Below are positions 8,399 through 17,425 of a stretch of DNA of 64,000 bases, piece after piece. Position 1 is the stretch's first letter, and each line of letters starts with the position of its first letter. Below the pieces are notes generated by a model. The model made no database searches and was not told the origin of the DNA. It was given only the letters and a program-made list of their open reading frames with translations. This DNA is from Occultella kanbiaonis (GTDB taxonomy: Bacteria > Actinomycetota > Actinomycetes > Actinomycetales > Beutenbergiaceae), in assembly GCF_009708215.1 (NCBI RefSeq), contig NZ_CP046175.1:3410001-3474000 (forward strand), given 5' to 3'. The position numbers were made by a program, and so were the translations under genes.

Positions 8399-10251
8399 TT
8401 GCCCGAGGGGGGCTCCGAGGACAGCGCGGCCACGAACGCCTCCTGCGGGACCTCCACCCGGCCGATGTTCTTCATCCGCTTCTTGCCCTCCTTCTGCTTC
8501 TCCAGGAGCTTGCGCTTACGGGAGATGTCTCCGCCGTAGCACTTGGCGAGGACGTCCTTGCGCATCGCGCGGATGGTCTCGCGGGCGATGATCCGGGCGC
8601 CGATGGCCGCCTGGATCGGCACCTCGAACTGCTGCCGAGGGATCAGCTCCTTGAGCTTGCCGGTCATCATCACGCCGTAGGCGTAGGCCTTGTCCCGGTG
8701 CACGATCGCGGAGAACGCGTCCACCTGCTCGCCCTGGAGCAGGATGTCGACCTTGACCAGGTCCGCGTCCTGCTCGCCGCTGATCTCGTAGTTCAGGGAC
8801 GCGTACCCGCGGGTGCGGGACTTCAGCTGGTCGAAGAAGTCGAAGATGATCTCCCCGAGCGGCAGGATGTAGCGCAACTCGACGCGCTCCTCGGAGAGGT
8901 AGTCCATGCCCTGGAGGGTGCCGCGACGGCCCTGGGCGAGCTCCATGATCGTGCCCACGAACTCGCTCGGCGCGAGCAGCGTGGCCTTGACGATCGGCTC
9001 GGTGACGGTCTTGACCTTGCCGGTCGGGAACTCGCTCGGGTTCCGGACGGTCACCTCGGTGCCGTCCTCCATGGTGACCTGGTAGATCACGTTCGGGGCG
9101 GTGGAGATCAGGTCGAGGTTGAACTCGCGCTCGAGTCGCTCGCGCACGATCTCCAGGTGCAGCAGCCCGAGGAAGCCGATCCGGAACCCGAACCCGAGCG
9201 CCACGGAGGTCTCCGGCTCGTACGCGAGGGCGGCATCGTTGAGCTTGAGCTTGTCGAGGGCGTCGCGCAGCACCGGGTAGTCGGAGCCGTCGATCGGGTA
9301 CAGGCCGGAGTACACCATCGGCTGTGGGTCCCGGTAGCCACCGAGGGACTCGGTCGCCGGCTTGGCCGCGTTCGTGACCGTGTCACCGACCCGGGACTGG
9401 CGCACGTCCTTCACCCCGGTGATCAGGTAGCCCACCTCGCCGACGCCGAGGCCCTGGGTGGGCTGCGGCTCGGGCGAGCTCACGCCGATCTCGAGGAGCT
9501 CGTGGGTCGCGTTCGTGGACAGCATCCGGATCCGCTCGCGCGGGGACAGCTGACCGTCGACCACTCGCACGTAGGTGACCACGCCACGGTAGGTGTCGTA
9601 GACGGAGTCGAAGATCATTGCCCGGGCCGGTGCGTCCGGGTCCCCGACGGGCGGCGGGACCTGCGCGACGATCGCGTCCAGGAGCGTCTCGACGCCGACG
9701 CCGGTCTTCCCGGAGACCTGCAGGCAGTCCTCGGGCTCCCCGCCGATCAGCGTCGCGAGCTCCTCGGCGAACTTCTCCGGCTGGGCGGCGGGCAGGTCGA
9801 TCTTGTTCAGGACCGGGATGATCGCGAGGTCGTTCTCCATGGCGAGGTAGAGGTTCGCGAGGGTCTGCGCCTCGATGCCCTGCGCGGCGTCCACGAGCAG
9901 CACGGCACCCTCGCACGCGGCCAGGGACCGGGACACCTCGTAGGTGAAGTCGACGTGCCCGGGGGTGTCGATCATGTTCAGCGCGAAGGCGGTCTCACCC
10001 ACCTGCCACGGCATCCGCACGGCCTGCGACTTGATCGTGATGCCGCGCTCACGCTCGATGTCCATCCGGTCCAGGTACTGGGCGCGCATGGACCGTGCGT
10101 CCACGACACCGGTCAGCTGGAGCATCCGGTCCGCCAGCGTCGACTTGCCGTGGTCGATGTGCGCGATGATGCAGAAGTTGCGCAGCAACTCCGGTGGCGT
10201 CGACGCCGGCTGGATGCGGGCGTTTGCGGCCGGGGTGGCGATGGGTGGCAC
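8395..10251 (-). CDS. lepA: Elongation factor 4 (LepA)
   Basis: A 618-residue translational GTPase that back-translocates or rescues stalled ribosomes. The G domain has AHIDHGKST (about 30-38), DTPGHVDF and NKID; the LepA-specific C-terminal domain ends with [19 protein letters not shown] at 10251 gives [14 protein letters not shown], the usual short actinobacterial lead-in before [20 protein letters not shown]. The open frame extends far upstream, but those residues are low-complexity antisense of a divergent gene. The ribosome-binding site is weak (GAGG about 9 bases upstream). It forms a coupled pair with hemW. Confidence 0.93.
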   Translation of the reverse strand: MPPIATPAANARIQPASTPPELLRNFCIIAHIDHGKSTLADRMLQLTGVVDARSMRAQYLDRMDIERERGITIKSQAVRMPWQVGETAFALNMIDTPGHVDFTYEVSRSLAACEGAVLLVDAAQGIEAQTLANLYLAMENDLAIIPVLNKIDLPAAQPEKFAEELATLIGGEPEDCLQVSGKTGVGVETLLDAIVAQVPPPVGDPDAPARAMIFDSVYDTYRGVVTYVRVVDGQLSPRERIRMLSTNATHELLEIGVSSPEPQPTQGLGVGEVGYLITGVKDVRQSRVGDTVTNAAKPATESLGGYRDPQPMVYSGLYPIDGSDYPVLRDALDKLKLNDAALAYEPETSVALGFGFRIGFLGLLHLEIVRERLEREFNLDLISTAPNVIYQVTMEDGTEVTVRNPSEFPTGKVKTVTEPIVKATLLAPSEFVGTIMELAQGRRGTLQGMDYLSEERVELRYILPLGEIIFDFFDQLKSRTRGYASLNYEISGEQDADLVKVDILLQGEQVDAFSAIVHRDKAYAYGVMMTGKLKELIPRQQFEVPIQAAIGARIIARETIRAMRKDVLAKCYGGDISRKRKLLEKQKEGKKRMKNIGRVEVPQEAFVAALSSEPPSGK

Positions 10252-10375
10252 GGCAGGGAACCTCGACGTCTGATGGTTGGCGGAACTGCTGGACGGGACT
10301 GCTCCCATGGTCCCACGCCGGAGGTCTCGGCCCGCAATCGCCGAGAATCGCGGGACGTGCGGCACAATCATGGAC

Positions 10376-11041
10376 ATGAGTTCACTCGGCGACTCGATGG
10401 GGAACCTGGCCGCCTTCACGGGCCGGCTGCTCGGCGGCCCGAGCAAGTTCCTGATCATCGTGGCGACGGCGGTGCTCACCCTCGCGCTGATCCTGGACGT
10501 GGTGCTCCTCACCTCCCCGGGTGGCCCCGGCGTCGCCGGATCGGTGGCGCTGCTCGCGCTGCCCGCTCTGCTCGCCGTACCGGTGGTGGTCCTGGCGGTC
10601 CGGCGACGGCGGTGGTTGCGTGCCGTCTCCTCGCTCGGTGAGCACCGGGTCGTCTCGATCGAGCCCGGGGCACGGCTGAGCACCGGTGACGCCCTGGTGG
10701 AGCGGGTCGAGGAGGACATGCGCGGGCGCGCCGGCGAGGACGACGTCAACGCCGTGTTCGACGCGTTCTCCGAGGCCGCCGTGACCGGCTCCAGCAAGGG
10801 CGCCGGCGCCCGCCTGACCCGGATCCTCGGCGTCGGCAGGCTCGGCATCATCGGGCGCGCGCTCGCCCGGGTGGACCAGGCTCAGCGCGCCCTGCTCGCC
10901 GCGGCCGGCGGGCCGGTCGCGGCGCCGTACCTCAAGGACGACCTGCGGGTCACGCTCGCCGCGGCGCTCGGGGTGTTCGTGGCCATCCCGATCGCCTCGC
11001 TGATGGCGATCATCCTCGCGCTGGTGCTGCTCGCCCGCTGA
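10376..11041 (+). CDS. Small membrane protein of unknown function
   Basis: A 221-residue protein with two N-terminal hydrophobic helices (about 22-42 and 50-72), a polar central region of about 110 residues predicted helical, and a C-terminal hydrophobic helix pair (about 195-220, [22 protein letters not shown]). I do not recognise a family. Two in-frame ATGs occur, at 10370 and 10376; the second gives [14 protein letters not shown]. No clear ribosome-binding site is visible, and CACAAT at 10363-10368 could be a -10 box for leaderless initiation at 10376 (inference). The gene is divergent from lepA. Confidence 0.7.
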   Translation: MSSLGDSMGNLAAFTGRLLGGPSKFLIIVATAVLTLALILDVVLLTSPGGPGVAGSVALLALPALLAVPVVVLAVRRRRWLRAVSSLGEHRVVSIEPGARLSTGDALVERVEEDMRGRAGEDDVNAVFDAFSEAAVTGSSKGAGARLTRILGVGRLGIIGRALARVDQAQRALLAAAGGPVAAPYLKDDLRVTLAAALGVFVAIPIASLMAIILALVLLAR

Positions 11042-11050
11042 CGCCGGGTC

Positions 11051-11118
11051 GAGCGAGCCGGTCCCCGGCGAGCGAGCCGCCCGCCCCCGGGTCTCGGTCG
11101 GCTGAGATGCGCTCGCTC
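11051..11118. terminator. Convergent intergenic inverted repeats (possible terminator)
   Basis: GAGCGAGC occurs at 11051-11058 and 11070-11077, and its reverse complement GCTCGCTC at 11111-11118, in the gap between two convergent genes. Either upstream copy could pair with the downstream one. No T-tract follows. Confidence 0.4.
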
Positions 11119-11127
11119 GGCCGGGGG

Positions 11128-11970
11128 TCACGTCTCCTGCGTGATGCGCACCTCGACCTGCTGGGTCGAGGCCCCGCCGCCGGCGTAGACGCCCCGGATC
11201 GGGGTGACGTCGGCGTACTCGCGGCCGCGGCCCACCACCACGTGGTGCCCCTCGGGCGTGATCAGGTTCGTCGGGTCGTAGCCGAACCAGTCCCCGCACC
11301 AGTACTCGATCCAGGCATGCGACTCCCCGGTCACGGCCACCCCGATCTCCGCGGAAGTGGTCCGTGGGTGCAGGTAGCCGGACACGTACCGGGTCGGGAT
11401 GCCGACACTGCGCAGGGTGCCGGCCGCGAGGTGGGCGAGGTCCTGGCACACCCCCTTGCGCGCCTGCCAGGCCTCGACGGCGCGGGTGTGCACCCCGGTC
11501 ACGCCGGGGACGTACTCCACCGCCTCGCGCAACGCCCCGCAGACGGCGAGGGCCGCGTCCTGCGGTGTCGCGCCGTCGGCGTGGGCGCGGGCCAGCTCAC
11601 GCAGCTCCTCGTCCGGTTCCGTGGCCGTGGTGACGGCGAGGAACTCCGACATCCGGTCGACCAGGTCGGGGGCGTGCAGCGTGTCCCAGCCGGCTGTGGC
11701 CCCGCCGAGCAGCACCGGTGACACGTCCACCCGGGACTCGGACACGACGACCAGCTCGTCGTGCGCGGTCAGGGTCTCGAACGCCGTCACGGTCGCGCCC
11801 CAGTAGTCCCGGTACTCGGTGCTGAAGGTGCTCGGGGTGGCGGTCAGGCGGGCCTCGAGGACGGTCTGGCCGGGCAGGTTGGCCGGGCGCATCCTGGCCT
11901 CGTTGTAGGACGCCGAGACGGTCCGGGCGTAGGTGTAGTGCGTCGTGTGGACGATGTGCAGCCGGCTCAC
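11128..11970 (-). CDS. Transglutaminase-like family protein
   Basis: A 280-residue protein with the bacterial transglutaminase N-terminal beta domain (IVHTTHYTYARTVSASYNEARMRP) and a papain-like core. The catalytic triad is visible as Cys in ARKGVCQDLAH, His in ESHAWIEYW and Asp in GYDPTN. Such proteins act as cysteine proteases or amidases rather than crosslinkers. It overlaps the alpha-E gene by 4 bp and is the last gene of the cassette CP-ATP-grasp / alpha-E / transglutaminase, a conserved trio proposed in the comparative-genomics literature to make and process a small peptide or amide-linked product. The actual substrate is unknown. Confidence 0.9.
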   Translation of the reverse strand: MSRLHIVHTTHYTYARTVSASYNEARMRPANLPGQTVLEARLTATPSTFSTEYRDYWGATVTAFETLTAHDELVVVSESRVDVSPVLLGGATAGWDTLHAPDLVDRMSEFLAVTTATEPDEELRELARAHADGATPQDAALAVCGALREAVEYVPGVTGVHTRAVEAWQARKGVCQDLAHLAAGTLRSVGIPTRYVSGYLHPRTTSAEIGVAVTGESHAWIEYWCGDWFGYDPTNLITPEGHHVVVGRGREYADVTPIRGVYAGGGASTQQVEVRITQET

Positions 11971-12899
11971 ATCCGGCCTCCGATCCAGTCGTCGGTGGCG
12001 CCCGAGGGGAAGTACCGCAGCCGGATCGCGTCACTGGCCTCCGAGCAGCCCTGCTGGAGCCGGGTCATCTCCGGGGCCAGGTTGCCCAGCAGGGTCAGCA
12101 GGGGCTGGTACTCGATCCCGGACCGGATCCGGCCGATGATCATGCGCGCGTCGCCCGGGTAGTGTCCGCGCGGGTCCGCCGGCTCCAGGCGGGTCAGGCA
12201 CGTCTCCGCCTCCTCGAGGGAGAACAGCACCGACCGCGGGAACAGCCGGTCCATGAGCAGGAACTCCGCGGCGAGGGTGTCCGAGTCGCGGCCCCGGTAG
12301 GTGCGCAGGAACGCCTCGTGGGCGCCGCACGAGCGCAGCATCGTGGTCCAGCCGGGGCCGTTCGCCCCGGACACGGCGCGGGACGCGATCAGCCGGGCGG
12401 TCATGTCCGCCCGCTCCAGCGCCCGCCCGAGGAGCAGGAAGTGCTGCGTGCCGTCCCTGCGGGTCGAGGACTGCACCAGGCCGGCCACGATCGCGGCCCG
12501 CTCCCGCACCCACGCGAAGAAGTCGTGCGGGGTCGAGGCGCTGATCTGGCCCGGCAGCGAGTTCCGGGTGGTGTTCAGGCACTCCCACATCTCCGAGGAG
12601 AGGGTCTCCCGGGCCCGGCGGGCGTTCTCCCGGGCAGCCGCGAGCGCCCCGGCGATCGCCCCGGGCGAGGTCCTGTCGTAGGCGAGGGTCTGCAGGACCG
12701 TCTGCCGGGTCACCTCCACCCCGGGCGGCGGCGCCGCGGCCCCCATCACCCCGAGCAGCGAGCGGCAGGCCTGGTCCTCCTCCATCCACGGGTCCTCCAG
12801 CTGGTGCTGCAGGTGCGCGTCGAGGATCCGGGCGGTGTCATCGGCCCGTTCCACGTACCGGCCGATCCAGAACAGGGACTCGGCGATCCGGCTCAGCAT
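11967..12899 (-). CDS. Alpha-E domain-containing protein (DUF403)
   Basis: A 310-residue, almost wholly alpha-helical protein of the alpha-E family. The start MLSRIAESLFWIGRYVERADDTARILD is diagnostic, as are the central helices with NARRARETLSSEMWECLN and LLLGRALERADMTARLIA. Its biochemical role is unknown; it always travels with circularly permuted ATP-grasp and transglutaminase genes and probably acts with them. The ATG overlaps the end of the ATP-grasp gene by 7 bp and the stop overlaps the transglutaminase start by 4 bp, so the three proteins are probably made in fixed ratio. Confidence 0.92.
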   Translation of the reverse strand: MLSRIAESLFWIGRYVERADDTARILDAHLQHQLEDPWMEEDQACRSLLGVMGAAAPPPGVEVTRQTVLQTLAYDRTSPGAIAGALAAARENARRARETLSSEMWECLNTTRNSLPGQISASTPHDFFAWVRERAAIVAGLVQSSTRRDGTQHFLLLGRALERADMTARLIASRAVSGANGPGWTTMLRSCGAHEAFLRTYRGRDSDTLAAEFLLMDRLFPRSVLFSLEEAETCLTRLEPADPRGHYPGDARMIIGRIRSGIEYQPLLTLLGNLAPEMTRLQQGCSEASDAIRLRYFPSGATDDWIGGRM

Positions 12900-14521
12900 G
12901 CGAGCGCTCCGTCCGGGTCGGACGCGGTGGGCTCATCCGAATCGGCTTGTTGCTGCTGTTGTGTCTGTTCGCTCAGCGTGCCGTCGTCGCTGGGATTGAA
13001 GTCCAGACGGACCCCCTGGACCGGGTGCGGATGAGCGCCCGAGCCGGGCGCCGCCGTCGCCCCGTGGTGCGGATGCAGCTCGGGAGACCTGCGCTCCGCA
13101 CCGAGCACCCAGGTGTCCTTGGACCCGCCACCCTGGGAGGAGTTCACGACCAGCTGGCCCTCGGCGAGCGCGACCCTGGTCAGCCCGCCGGGCAGCACCC
13201 AGACCTGTTCGCCGTCGTTGACGGCGAACGGCCGCAGGTCCACGTGCCGTGGCCGCAGGGAGTCGCCCGCGAGGGTCGGCACGGTGGACAGCTGCACCAC
13301 CGGCTGCGCGATCCAGCCACGCGGGTCCGCCGCCAGTCGGACCCGGGCCTCGTCGAGCTCGTTCCGGCTCGCCGCGGGGCCGATGATGATGCCCTTGCCA
13401 CCGGAGCCGTCCACGGGCTTGACCACGAGCTCGTCGAGCCGGTCCAGCACCTCCGCGAGTGCGTCCGGCTCCTCCAGCCGCCACGTGTCCACGTTCTTCA
13501 GGATCGGCTCCTCGCCGAGGTAGTAGCGGATCAGATCCGGGACGTAGGTGTAGACGAGCTTGTCGTCGGCGACGCCGTTGCCGACGGCGTTCGCGATCGT
13601 CACCGCCCCGGCGCGAGCCGCGCCGATCAGCCCCGGGCAGCCGAGCAGCGAGTCGGGGCGGAACACCACCGGGTCGACGAAGTCGTCGTCGACGCGCCGG
13701 TAGATCACGTCCACCCGGCGCCGGCCCTCGGTCGTCCGCATGTAGACCTTGCCGCCGGAGCAGATCAGGTCCCGGCCCTCGACCAGCTCCACGCCCATCA
13801 GGCGGGCCAGCAGCGAGTGCTCGAAGTAGGCGCTGTTGTAGACGCCCGGGGTCAGCACGACCACGACGGGCTCGTCGACGCCGGGCGGCGCGGCCGCGCT
13901 GAGGGCGGCCAGCAGCCGGCGTGGGTAGTCCGCGACCGGCCGGATCCGCATCGTGGAGAACAGTTCCGGGAACGACTGCGCCATCGCGCGCCGGTTCGAG
14001 AGCACGTAGCTCACGCCGCTGGGCACCCGCACGTTGTCCTCGAGGACGCGCCAGCCGCCGGCGCTGTCCCGGATCACGTCGATGCCGGCCACGTGCACCC
14101 GCACCCCGTTCGGTGGGTTGATCCCGCGGGCTGCGCGCACGAAGTTCGCCGAGGAGACGATCAGGGAGCGTGGCAGCACCCCGTCGGTGATCGCCCGCTG
14201 ACCGCCGTAGACGTCCTCCAGCAGCGCCTCGAGGGCCCGCACCCGCTGCGCGACGCCCGGGGCGAGCAGATCCCACTCGGCGGCGTCGATGACCCGCGGC
14301 ACCGAGTCCAGCGGGAACGGCCGCTCCTCCCCGCCGACGTCGAACGTGACGCCCTGCGCCAGGTAGGAGCGGGCCAGCGCGTCCGCGCGCAGCCGCAGCT
14401 CGTCGGCATTGAGGGTGCCCACCGTTCGGTGCACGTGCCGGTACGGCGCACGGACGGCGCCGCTCTCCATCATCTCGTCCCACGCGACGCCGGCGGGGTA
14501 TCCCTCGAACAGGTCGGCCAT
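12893..14521 (-). CDS. Circularly permuted type 2 ATP-grasp protein
   Basis: A 542-residue protein of the DUF404/DUF407 class. An N-terminal part (YPAGVAWDEMM, RDSAGGWRVLEDNVRVPSG) and a central ATP-grasp core (VKPVDGSGGKGIIIGP, then RHVDLRPFAV) predict ATP-dependent carboxylate-amine ligation. The catalytic chemistry is inferred from the fold. After the conserved NSSQGGGSKDTWVLG the protein carries an extra tail of about 65 residues that is His/Pro-rich and then Gln/Asp/Ser-rich (QTQQQQQ), which looks disordered. It is the first gene of the trio; nothing upstream on this strand is close enough to be cotranscribed. Confidence 0.9.
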   Translation of the reverse strand: MADLFEGYPAGVAWDEMMESGAVRAPYRHVHRTVGTLNADELRLRADALARSYLAQGVTFDVGGEERPFPLDSVPRVIDAAEWDLLAPGVAQRVRALEALLEDVYGGQRAITDGVLPRSLIVSSANFVRAARGINPPNGVRVHVAGIDVIRDSAGGWRVLEDNVRVPSGVSYVLSNRRAMAQSFPELFSTMRIRPVADYPRRLLAALSAAAPPGVDEPVVVVLTPGVYNSAYFEHSLLARLMGVELVEGRDLICSGGKVYMRTTEGRRRVDVIYRRVDDDFVDPVVFRPDSLLGCPGLIGAARAGAVTIANAVGNGVADDKLVYTYVPDLIRYYLGEEPILKNVDTWRLEEPDALAEVLDRLDELVVKPVDGSGGKGIIIGPAASRNELDEARVRLAADPRGWIAQPVVQLSTVPTLAGDSLRPRHVDLRPFAVNDGEQVWVLPGGLTRVALAEGQLVVNSSQGGGSKDTWVLGAERRSPELHPHHGATAAPGSGAHPHPVQGVRLDFNPSDDGTLSEQTQQQQQADSDEPTASDPDGALAC

Positions 14522-14660
14522 GTGCGGAAACTACCCGCTGGATGTGTCTGGCGCGTGTCGACGCGCACCCGGGCCGCGCGCGACGAGCACCACGAGGGCC
14601 CGGCCGCAGCATCCCGCCCCGGCGGACCGGGCGCGAAGGTGCCCGAGTACAGTCCGTCGC

Positions 14661-15002
14661 ATGGCTACTGACTGGCGATCGGACACCGTCGAGGAGGTCC
14701 GGGCCCTCATCCTCGAGGCCGAGCCGGACGTCGAGGAGGAGGCGAAGTGGGTGAAGCCGTCGAACCCGGCCGGCGTGCCGACGTTCTCCTGCTCGGGGCT
14801 CATCTGCACCGTCGAGACGTACAAGGACAAGGTGAAACTCACCTTCGCCAGGGGCGCCGCGCTCGCCGATCCCGGCTCCCTGTTCAACGCGAGCCTCGAT
14901 GCCGGCACGCGTCGGGCGATCGACCTGCGCGAGGGCGACCGGATCGAGCCGAGCACGTTCGTCGACCTGGTCCGCGAGGCGGTCGAGCTCAACCGGGCGT
15001 GA
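14661..15002 (+). CDS. DUF1801 domain-containing protein
   Basis: A 113-residue protein of the YdhG/DUF1801 fold family. Diagnostic patterns are the N-terminal helix (VRALILEAEPDVEEEAKWVKPS), the strand segment (TFSCSGLICTVETYKDKVKLTFARGA) and the C-terminal IDLREGDRIEPSTFVDLVREAVELN. Function is unknown; the fold is frataxin-like and often encoded alone. ATG at 14661 is the first start after the divergent ATP-grasp gene. The gene is single and convergent with the CoA-transferase operon. Confidence 0.82.
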   Translation: MATDWRSDTVEEVRALILEAEPDVEEEAKWVKPSNPAGVPTFSCSGLICTVETYKDKVKLTFARGAALADPGSLFNASLDAGTRRAIDLREGDRIEPSTFVDLVREAVELNRA

Positions 15003-15134
15003 GCACACTCCTCGGGCGCGAGACGAGCGCGAGAAGGGTGCAGAGAGCGCGATCACGACCCCCACCGCGATGAACGCCTTCGCGTAGCCGAGCTGACCGG
15101 CCAGGAGGCCGACGCCGATCGCGCCGAGGACCGC
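15003..15134 (-). pseudogene. 3' remnant of a multi-pass transporter gene (frameshifted)
   Basis: Directly downstream of the CoA-transferase beta gene, the minus strand reads VLGAIGVGLLAGQLGYAKAF followed by IAVGVVIALS in one frame. After a one-base shift it continues in the next frame as LLALVSRPRSV. The composition is that of the last transmembrane helix and cytoplasmic tail of an MFS-type permease. There is no start codon, only about 44 codons survive and a frameshift interrupts them. The simplest reading is that a transporter gene that once followed the CoA-transferase genes was deleted, leaving its 3' end. Confidence 0.55.
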
Positions 15135-15776
15135 TCAGCCCGCCAGCGCCACCCGCACCGGCGGCTCGGTCGCGGCGACCACCTCGTCCACCGTGACCCC
15201 TGGCGAGAGCTCCACCAGCACCAGACCCTCGGGCGTGACGTCGATGACCCCCAGGTCGGTGATGATCCGGTCCACGACGCCCCGGCCGGTCAGCGGCAGG
15301 CTGCACTCGTTCACGATCTTCGGGCTGCCGTCCTTGGCGGTGTGCTCCATCAGGATGATCAGGCGCTTCGCCCCGTGCACGAGGTCCATCGCGCCGCCGG
15401 GGCCCTTGACCATCTTGCCCGGGATCATCCAGTTCGCGAGGTCCCCGGCCGCGGAGACCTGCATGGCGCCGAGGATCGCTGCGTCGATCTTGCCGCCCCG
15501 GATCATCGCGAAGCTCGTCGCGGAGTCGAAGAACGACGCACCGGGAAGCAGCGTCACGGTCTCCTTGCCGGCGTTGATCAGGTCCGGGTCCACGTCCTGC
15601 TCGAGCGGGTAGGGACCGACGCCGAGGATCCCGTTCTCGGACTGCAGCACCACGGTGCGGCCAGCCGGGACGTAGTTCGGGACCAGGGTCGGCAACCCGA
15701 TGCCCAGGTTCACGTACGCGCCGTCGGGCAGTTCCTGCGCGGCGCGCGCGGCCATCTCCTGCCGGGTCAGTGCCAT
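15135..15776 (-). CDS. 3-oxoacid CoA-transferase, subunit B
   Basis: A 213-residue beta subunit of a class I CoA-transferase, which moves CoA from succinyl-CoA (or another acyl-CoA) to a 3-oxoacid such as acetoacetate. The catalytic Glu lies in [16 protein letters not shown] (Glu47). [12 protein letters not shown] near the N-terminus and [18 protein letters not shown] are family signatures. The start follows the alpha-subunit stop after 3 bp. With 3-hydroxybutyrate dehydrogenase upstream and a divergent thiolase, acetoacetate is the most likely substrate; 3-oxoadipate (PcaJ type) is the alternative, but no beta-ketoadipate genes are present. Confidence 0.93.
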   Translation of the reverse strand: MALTRQEMAARAAQELPDGAYVNLGIGLPTLVPNYVPAGRTVVLQSENGILGVGPYPLEQDVDPDLINAGKETVTLLPGASFFDSATSFAMIRGGKIDAAILGAMQVSAAGDLANWMIPGKMVKGPGGAMDLVHGAKRLIILMEHTAKDGSPKIVNECSLPLTGRGVVDRIITDLGVIDVTPEGLVLVELSPGVTVDEVVAATEPPVRVALAG

Positions 15777-15779
15777 GCC

Positions 15780-16544
15780 TCAGCCCTCCGTCCGGGTCGT
15801 CCGACGCTCGATGCGCTTCTCGATGCCCGTGCCAACGCCCACCACACGGTGCACGAACACCCCGGGCAGGTGGATCTGGTCCGGGTCCAGCTCGCCGGGC
15901 TCCACGAGCTCCTCGACCTGCGCGATGCAGACCCGTCCGGCCATGGCGGCGAGCGGGTTGAAGTTGCGTGCGCTCTTGTTGAACACGAGGTTGCCGGTGC
16001 GGTCCCCACGCAGGGCGTGCACGAGCGCGAAGTCGGTACGGATCGCGTCCTCGAGGACATATTCGGCGCCGTCGAAGGTGCGGGTCTCCTTGACCGGCGA
16101 CGCGACCGCCACGGTGCCGTCGGGGTGGTACCTGCGCGGCAGGCCGCCATCGGCCACCTGGGTGCCGACCCCGGTCTGGGTGAAGAATGCGGCGATCCCG
16201 GAGCCCCCGGCGCGCAACTTCTCGGCGAGCGTGCCCTGCGGGGTGAGTTCCACCTCGAGCTCACCGGAGAGGAACTGCCGTTCGAACTCCTTGTTCTCCC
16301 CGACGTAGGAGGAGGTCATCTTGGCCAGCCGCCCGGCGCCGAGCAGCAGGCCGAGGCCCCAGTCGTCGACGCCACAGTTGTTCGAGACGACCGACAGCCC
16401 GCTCGCGCCCTGGGCCAGCAGCGCCTCGATCAGCACCATCGGGTTGCCGCTGAGGCCGAAGCCGCCGACGGCGAGCGAGGCGTGGTCGCCGATGTCCGCC
16501 ACCGCTTCGGCCGGGTCGGGCACCACCTTGTCCAGTCCGTTCAT
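15780..16544 (-). CDS. 3-oxoacid CoA-transferase, subunit A
   Basis: A 254-residue alpha subunit, partner of the downstream beta subunit. The glycine-rich CoA-binding loop (GGFGLSGNPMVLIEALL), the conserved SNNCGVDDWGLG and the segment TSSYVGENKEFERQFLSGELEVELTPQG identify it. ATG at 16544 is preceded by GGAGG and overlaps the hydrolase stop by 4 bp; the longer open frame upstream is antisense of the hydrolase. It acts in the cytoplasm on acetoacetate or a related 3-oxoacid, feeding acetoacetyl-CoA to the thiolase encoded divergently at 25554. Confidence 0.93.
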   Translation of the reverse strand: MNGLDKVVPDPAEAVADIGDHASLAVGGFGLSGNPMVLIEALLAQGASGLSVVSNNCGVDDWGLGLLLGAGRLAKMTSSYVGENKEFERQFLSGELEVELTPQGTLAEKLRAGGSGIAAFFTQTGVGTQVADGGLPRRYHPDGTVAVASPVKETRTFDGAEYVLEDAIRTDFALVHALRGDRTGNLVFNKSARNFNPLAAMAGRVCIAQVEELVEPGELDPDQIHLPGVFVHRVVGVGTGIEKRIERRTTRTEG

Positions 16545-17425
16545 GCCGTCGCCTCCGCAGCGGTCAGGGCCCTGCGGACGGCGTCCGCGACGGCGTCCGC
16601 GCCGGTGGGGCCGAGGGTGATCGTGTAGTGGTTCGTGCCGGGTACGTCGGTGAGGTCGAGCCCGAGCCGGTCGGCGTTGGCCCGCGCGTAGGACGGTGAG
16701 TACAGCCCCGGTTCCTCGTCCATCAGACCGCGCTCCGCCCGGAGCCAGGCCACTCGGTGGGTCAGATGCGCGAGGGCGTCCAGGAGGGCGTCGCCGCCGG
16801 CCAGCTCGAGGGAGTCCTCGGTCACGGCCTCGATGGTCGTGCTCGGGTGCAGATCGGGCTCGGTGCCGTAGAGGTCGTAGTCCACGTAGTCCTCGATGAC
16901 GTCGTTCCACTCCGCGAATGCCGGGTGCACCCGCCAGAACTCACGGTAGGCCTCCCGGGTCGGGAACGTCATGGCGAGCCGCTGCGCGGCCGGGCCGAGC
17001 ACCACCGTGCCGACGTCCGCCGGGTCCAGGTCCGGGTCCAGGTCCAGGGGCACCCCGCCGTCGACCAGGACCAGCTCGCGGACCCGGGCCGGGTGCCGGC
17101 GGGACAGCACCACCGAGGCGAAGGCGCCCATCGAGTGCCCCAGGACCACCGCGCTGGGGACGTCGAGCGCGGTGAGCACGGCGGCCAGGTCGTCGGCGTG
17201 GACCGGCATCCCGTACGGGCCGGGCAGATCCCTGCTTCGGCCGCGGCCGCGCAGGTCCGGCGCGATCAGGCGCACCCGCGGCAGCCGCCGGGCGACCTGG
17301 CCCCAGGACCGATGCGAGGCCGTGATGCCGTGCACCGCGAGCACCGGCGTGCCCTGCGGATCGCCCCACTCGCCGACGTGCATCGTGCCGCCGCGGACCG
17401 CGACGTCATGGCTGCGGTAGGTCAT
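16541..17425 (-). CDS. Alpha/beta-hydrolase fold protein
   Basis: A 294-residue alpha/beta hydrolase. The oxyanion region HGITASHRSWGQVA, the nucleophile elbow GHSMGAF (Ser) and the C-terminal TNHYTI (His) mark the catalytic site; the acid is probably in the region around ERGLMDEEPG. The gene sits between 3-hydroxybutyrate dehydrogenase and the CoA-transferase, so a role in freeing 3-hydroxybutyrate from an ester or oligomer is attractive, but the substrate cannot be read from sequence. ATG at 17425 overlaps the dehydrogenase stop (ATGA); an upstream ATG four codons earlier lies inside that gene. Confidence 0.88.
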   Translation of the reverse strand: MTYRSHDVAVRGGTMHVGEWGDPQGTPVLAVHGITASHRSWGQVARRLPRVRLIAPDLRGRGRSRDLPGPYGMPVHADDLAAVLTALDVPSAVVLGHSMGAFASVVLSRRHPARVRELVLVDGGVPLDLDPDLDPADVGTVVLGPAAQRLAMTFPTREAYREFWRVHPAFAEWNDVIEDYVDYDLYGTEPDLHPSTTIEAVTEDSLELAGGDALLDALAHLTHRVAWLRAERGLMDEEPGLYSPSYARANADRLGLDLTDVPGTNHYTITLGPTGADAVADAVRRALTAAEATA

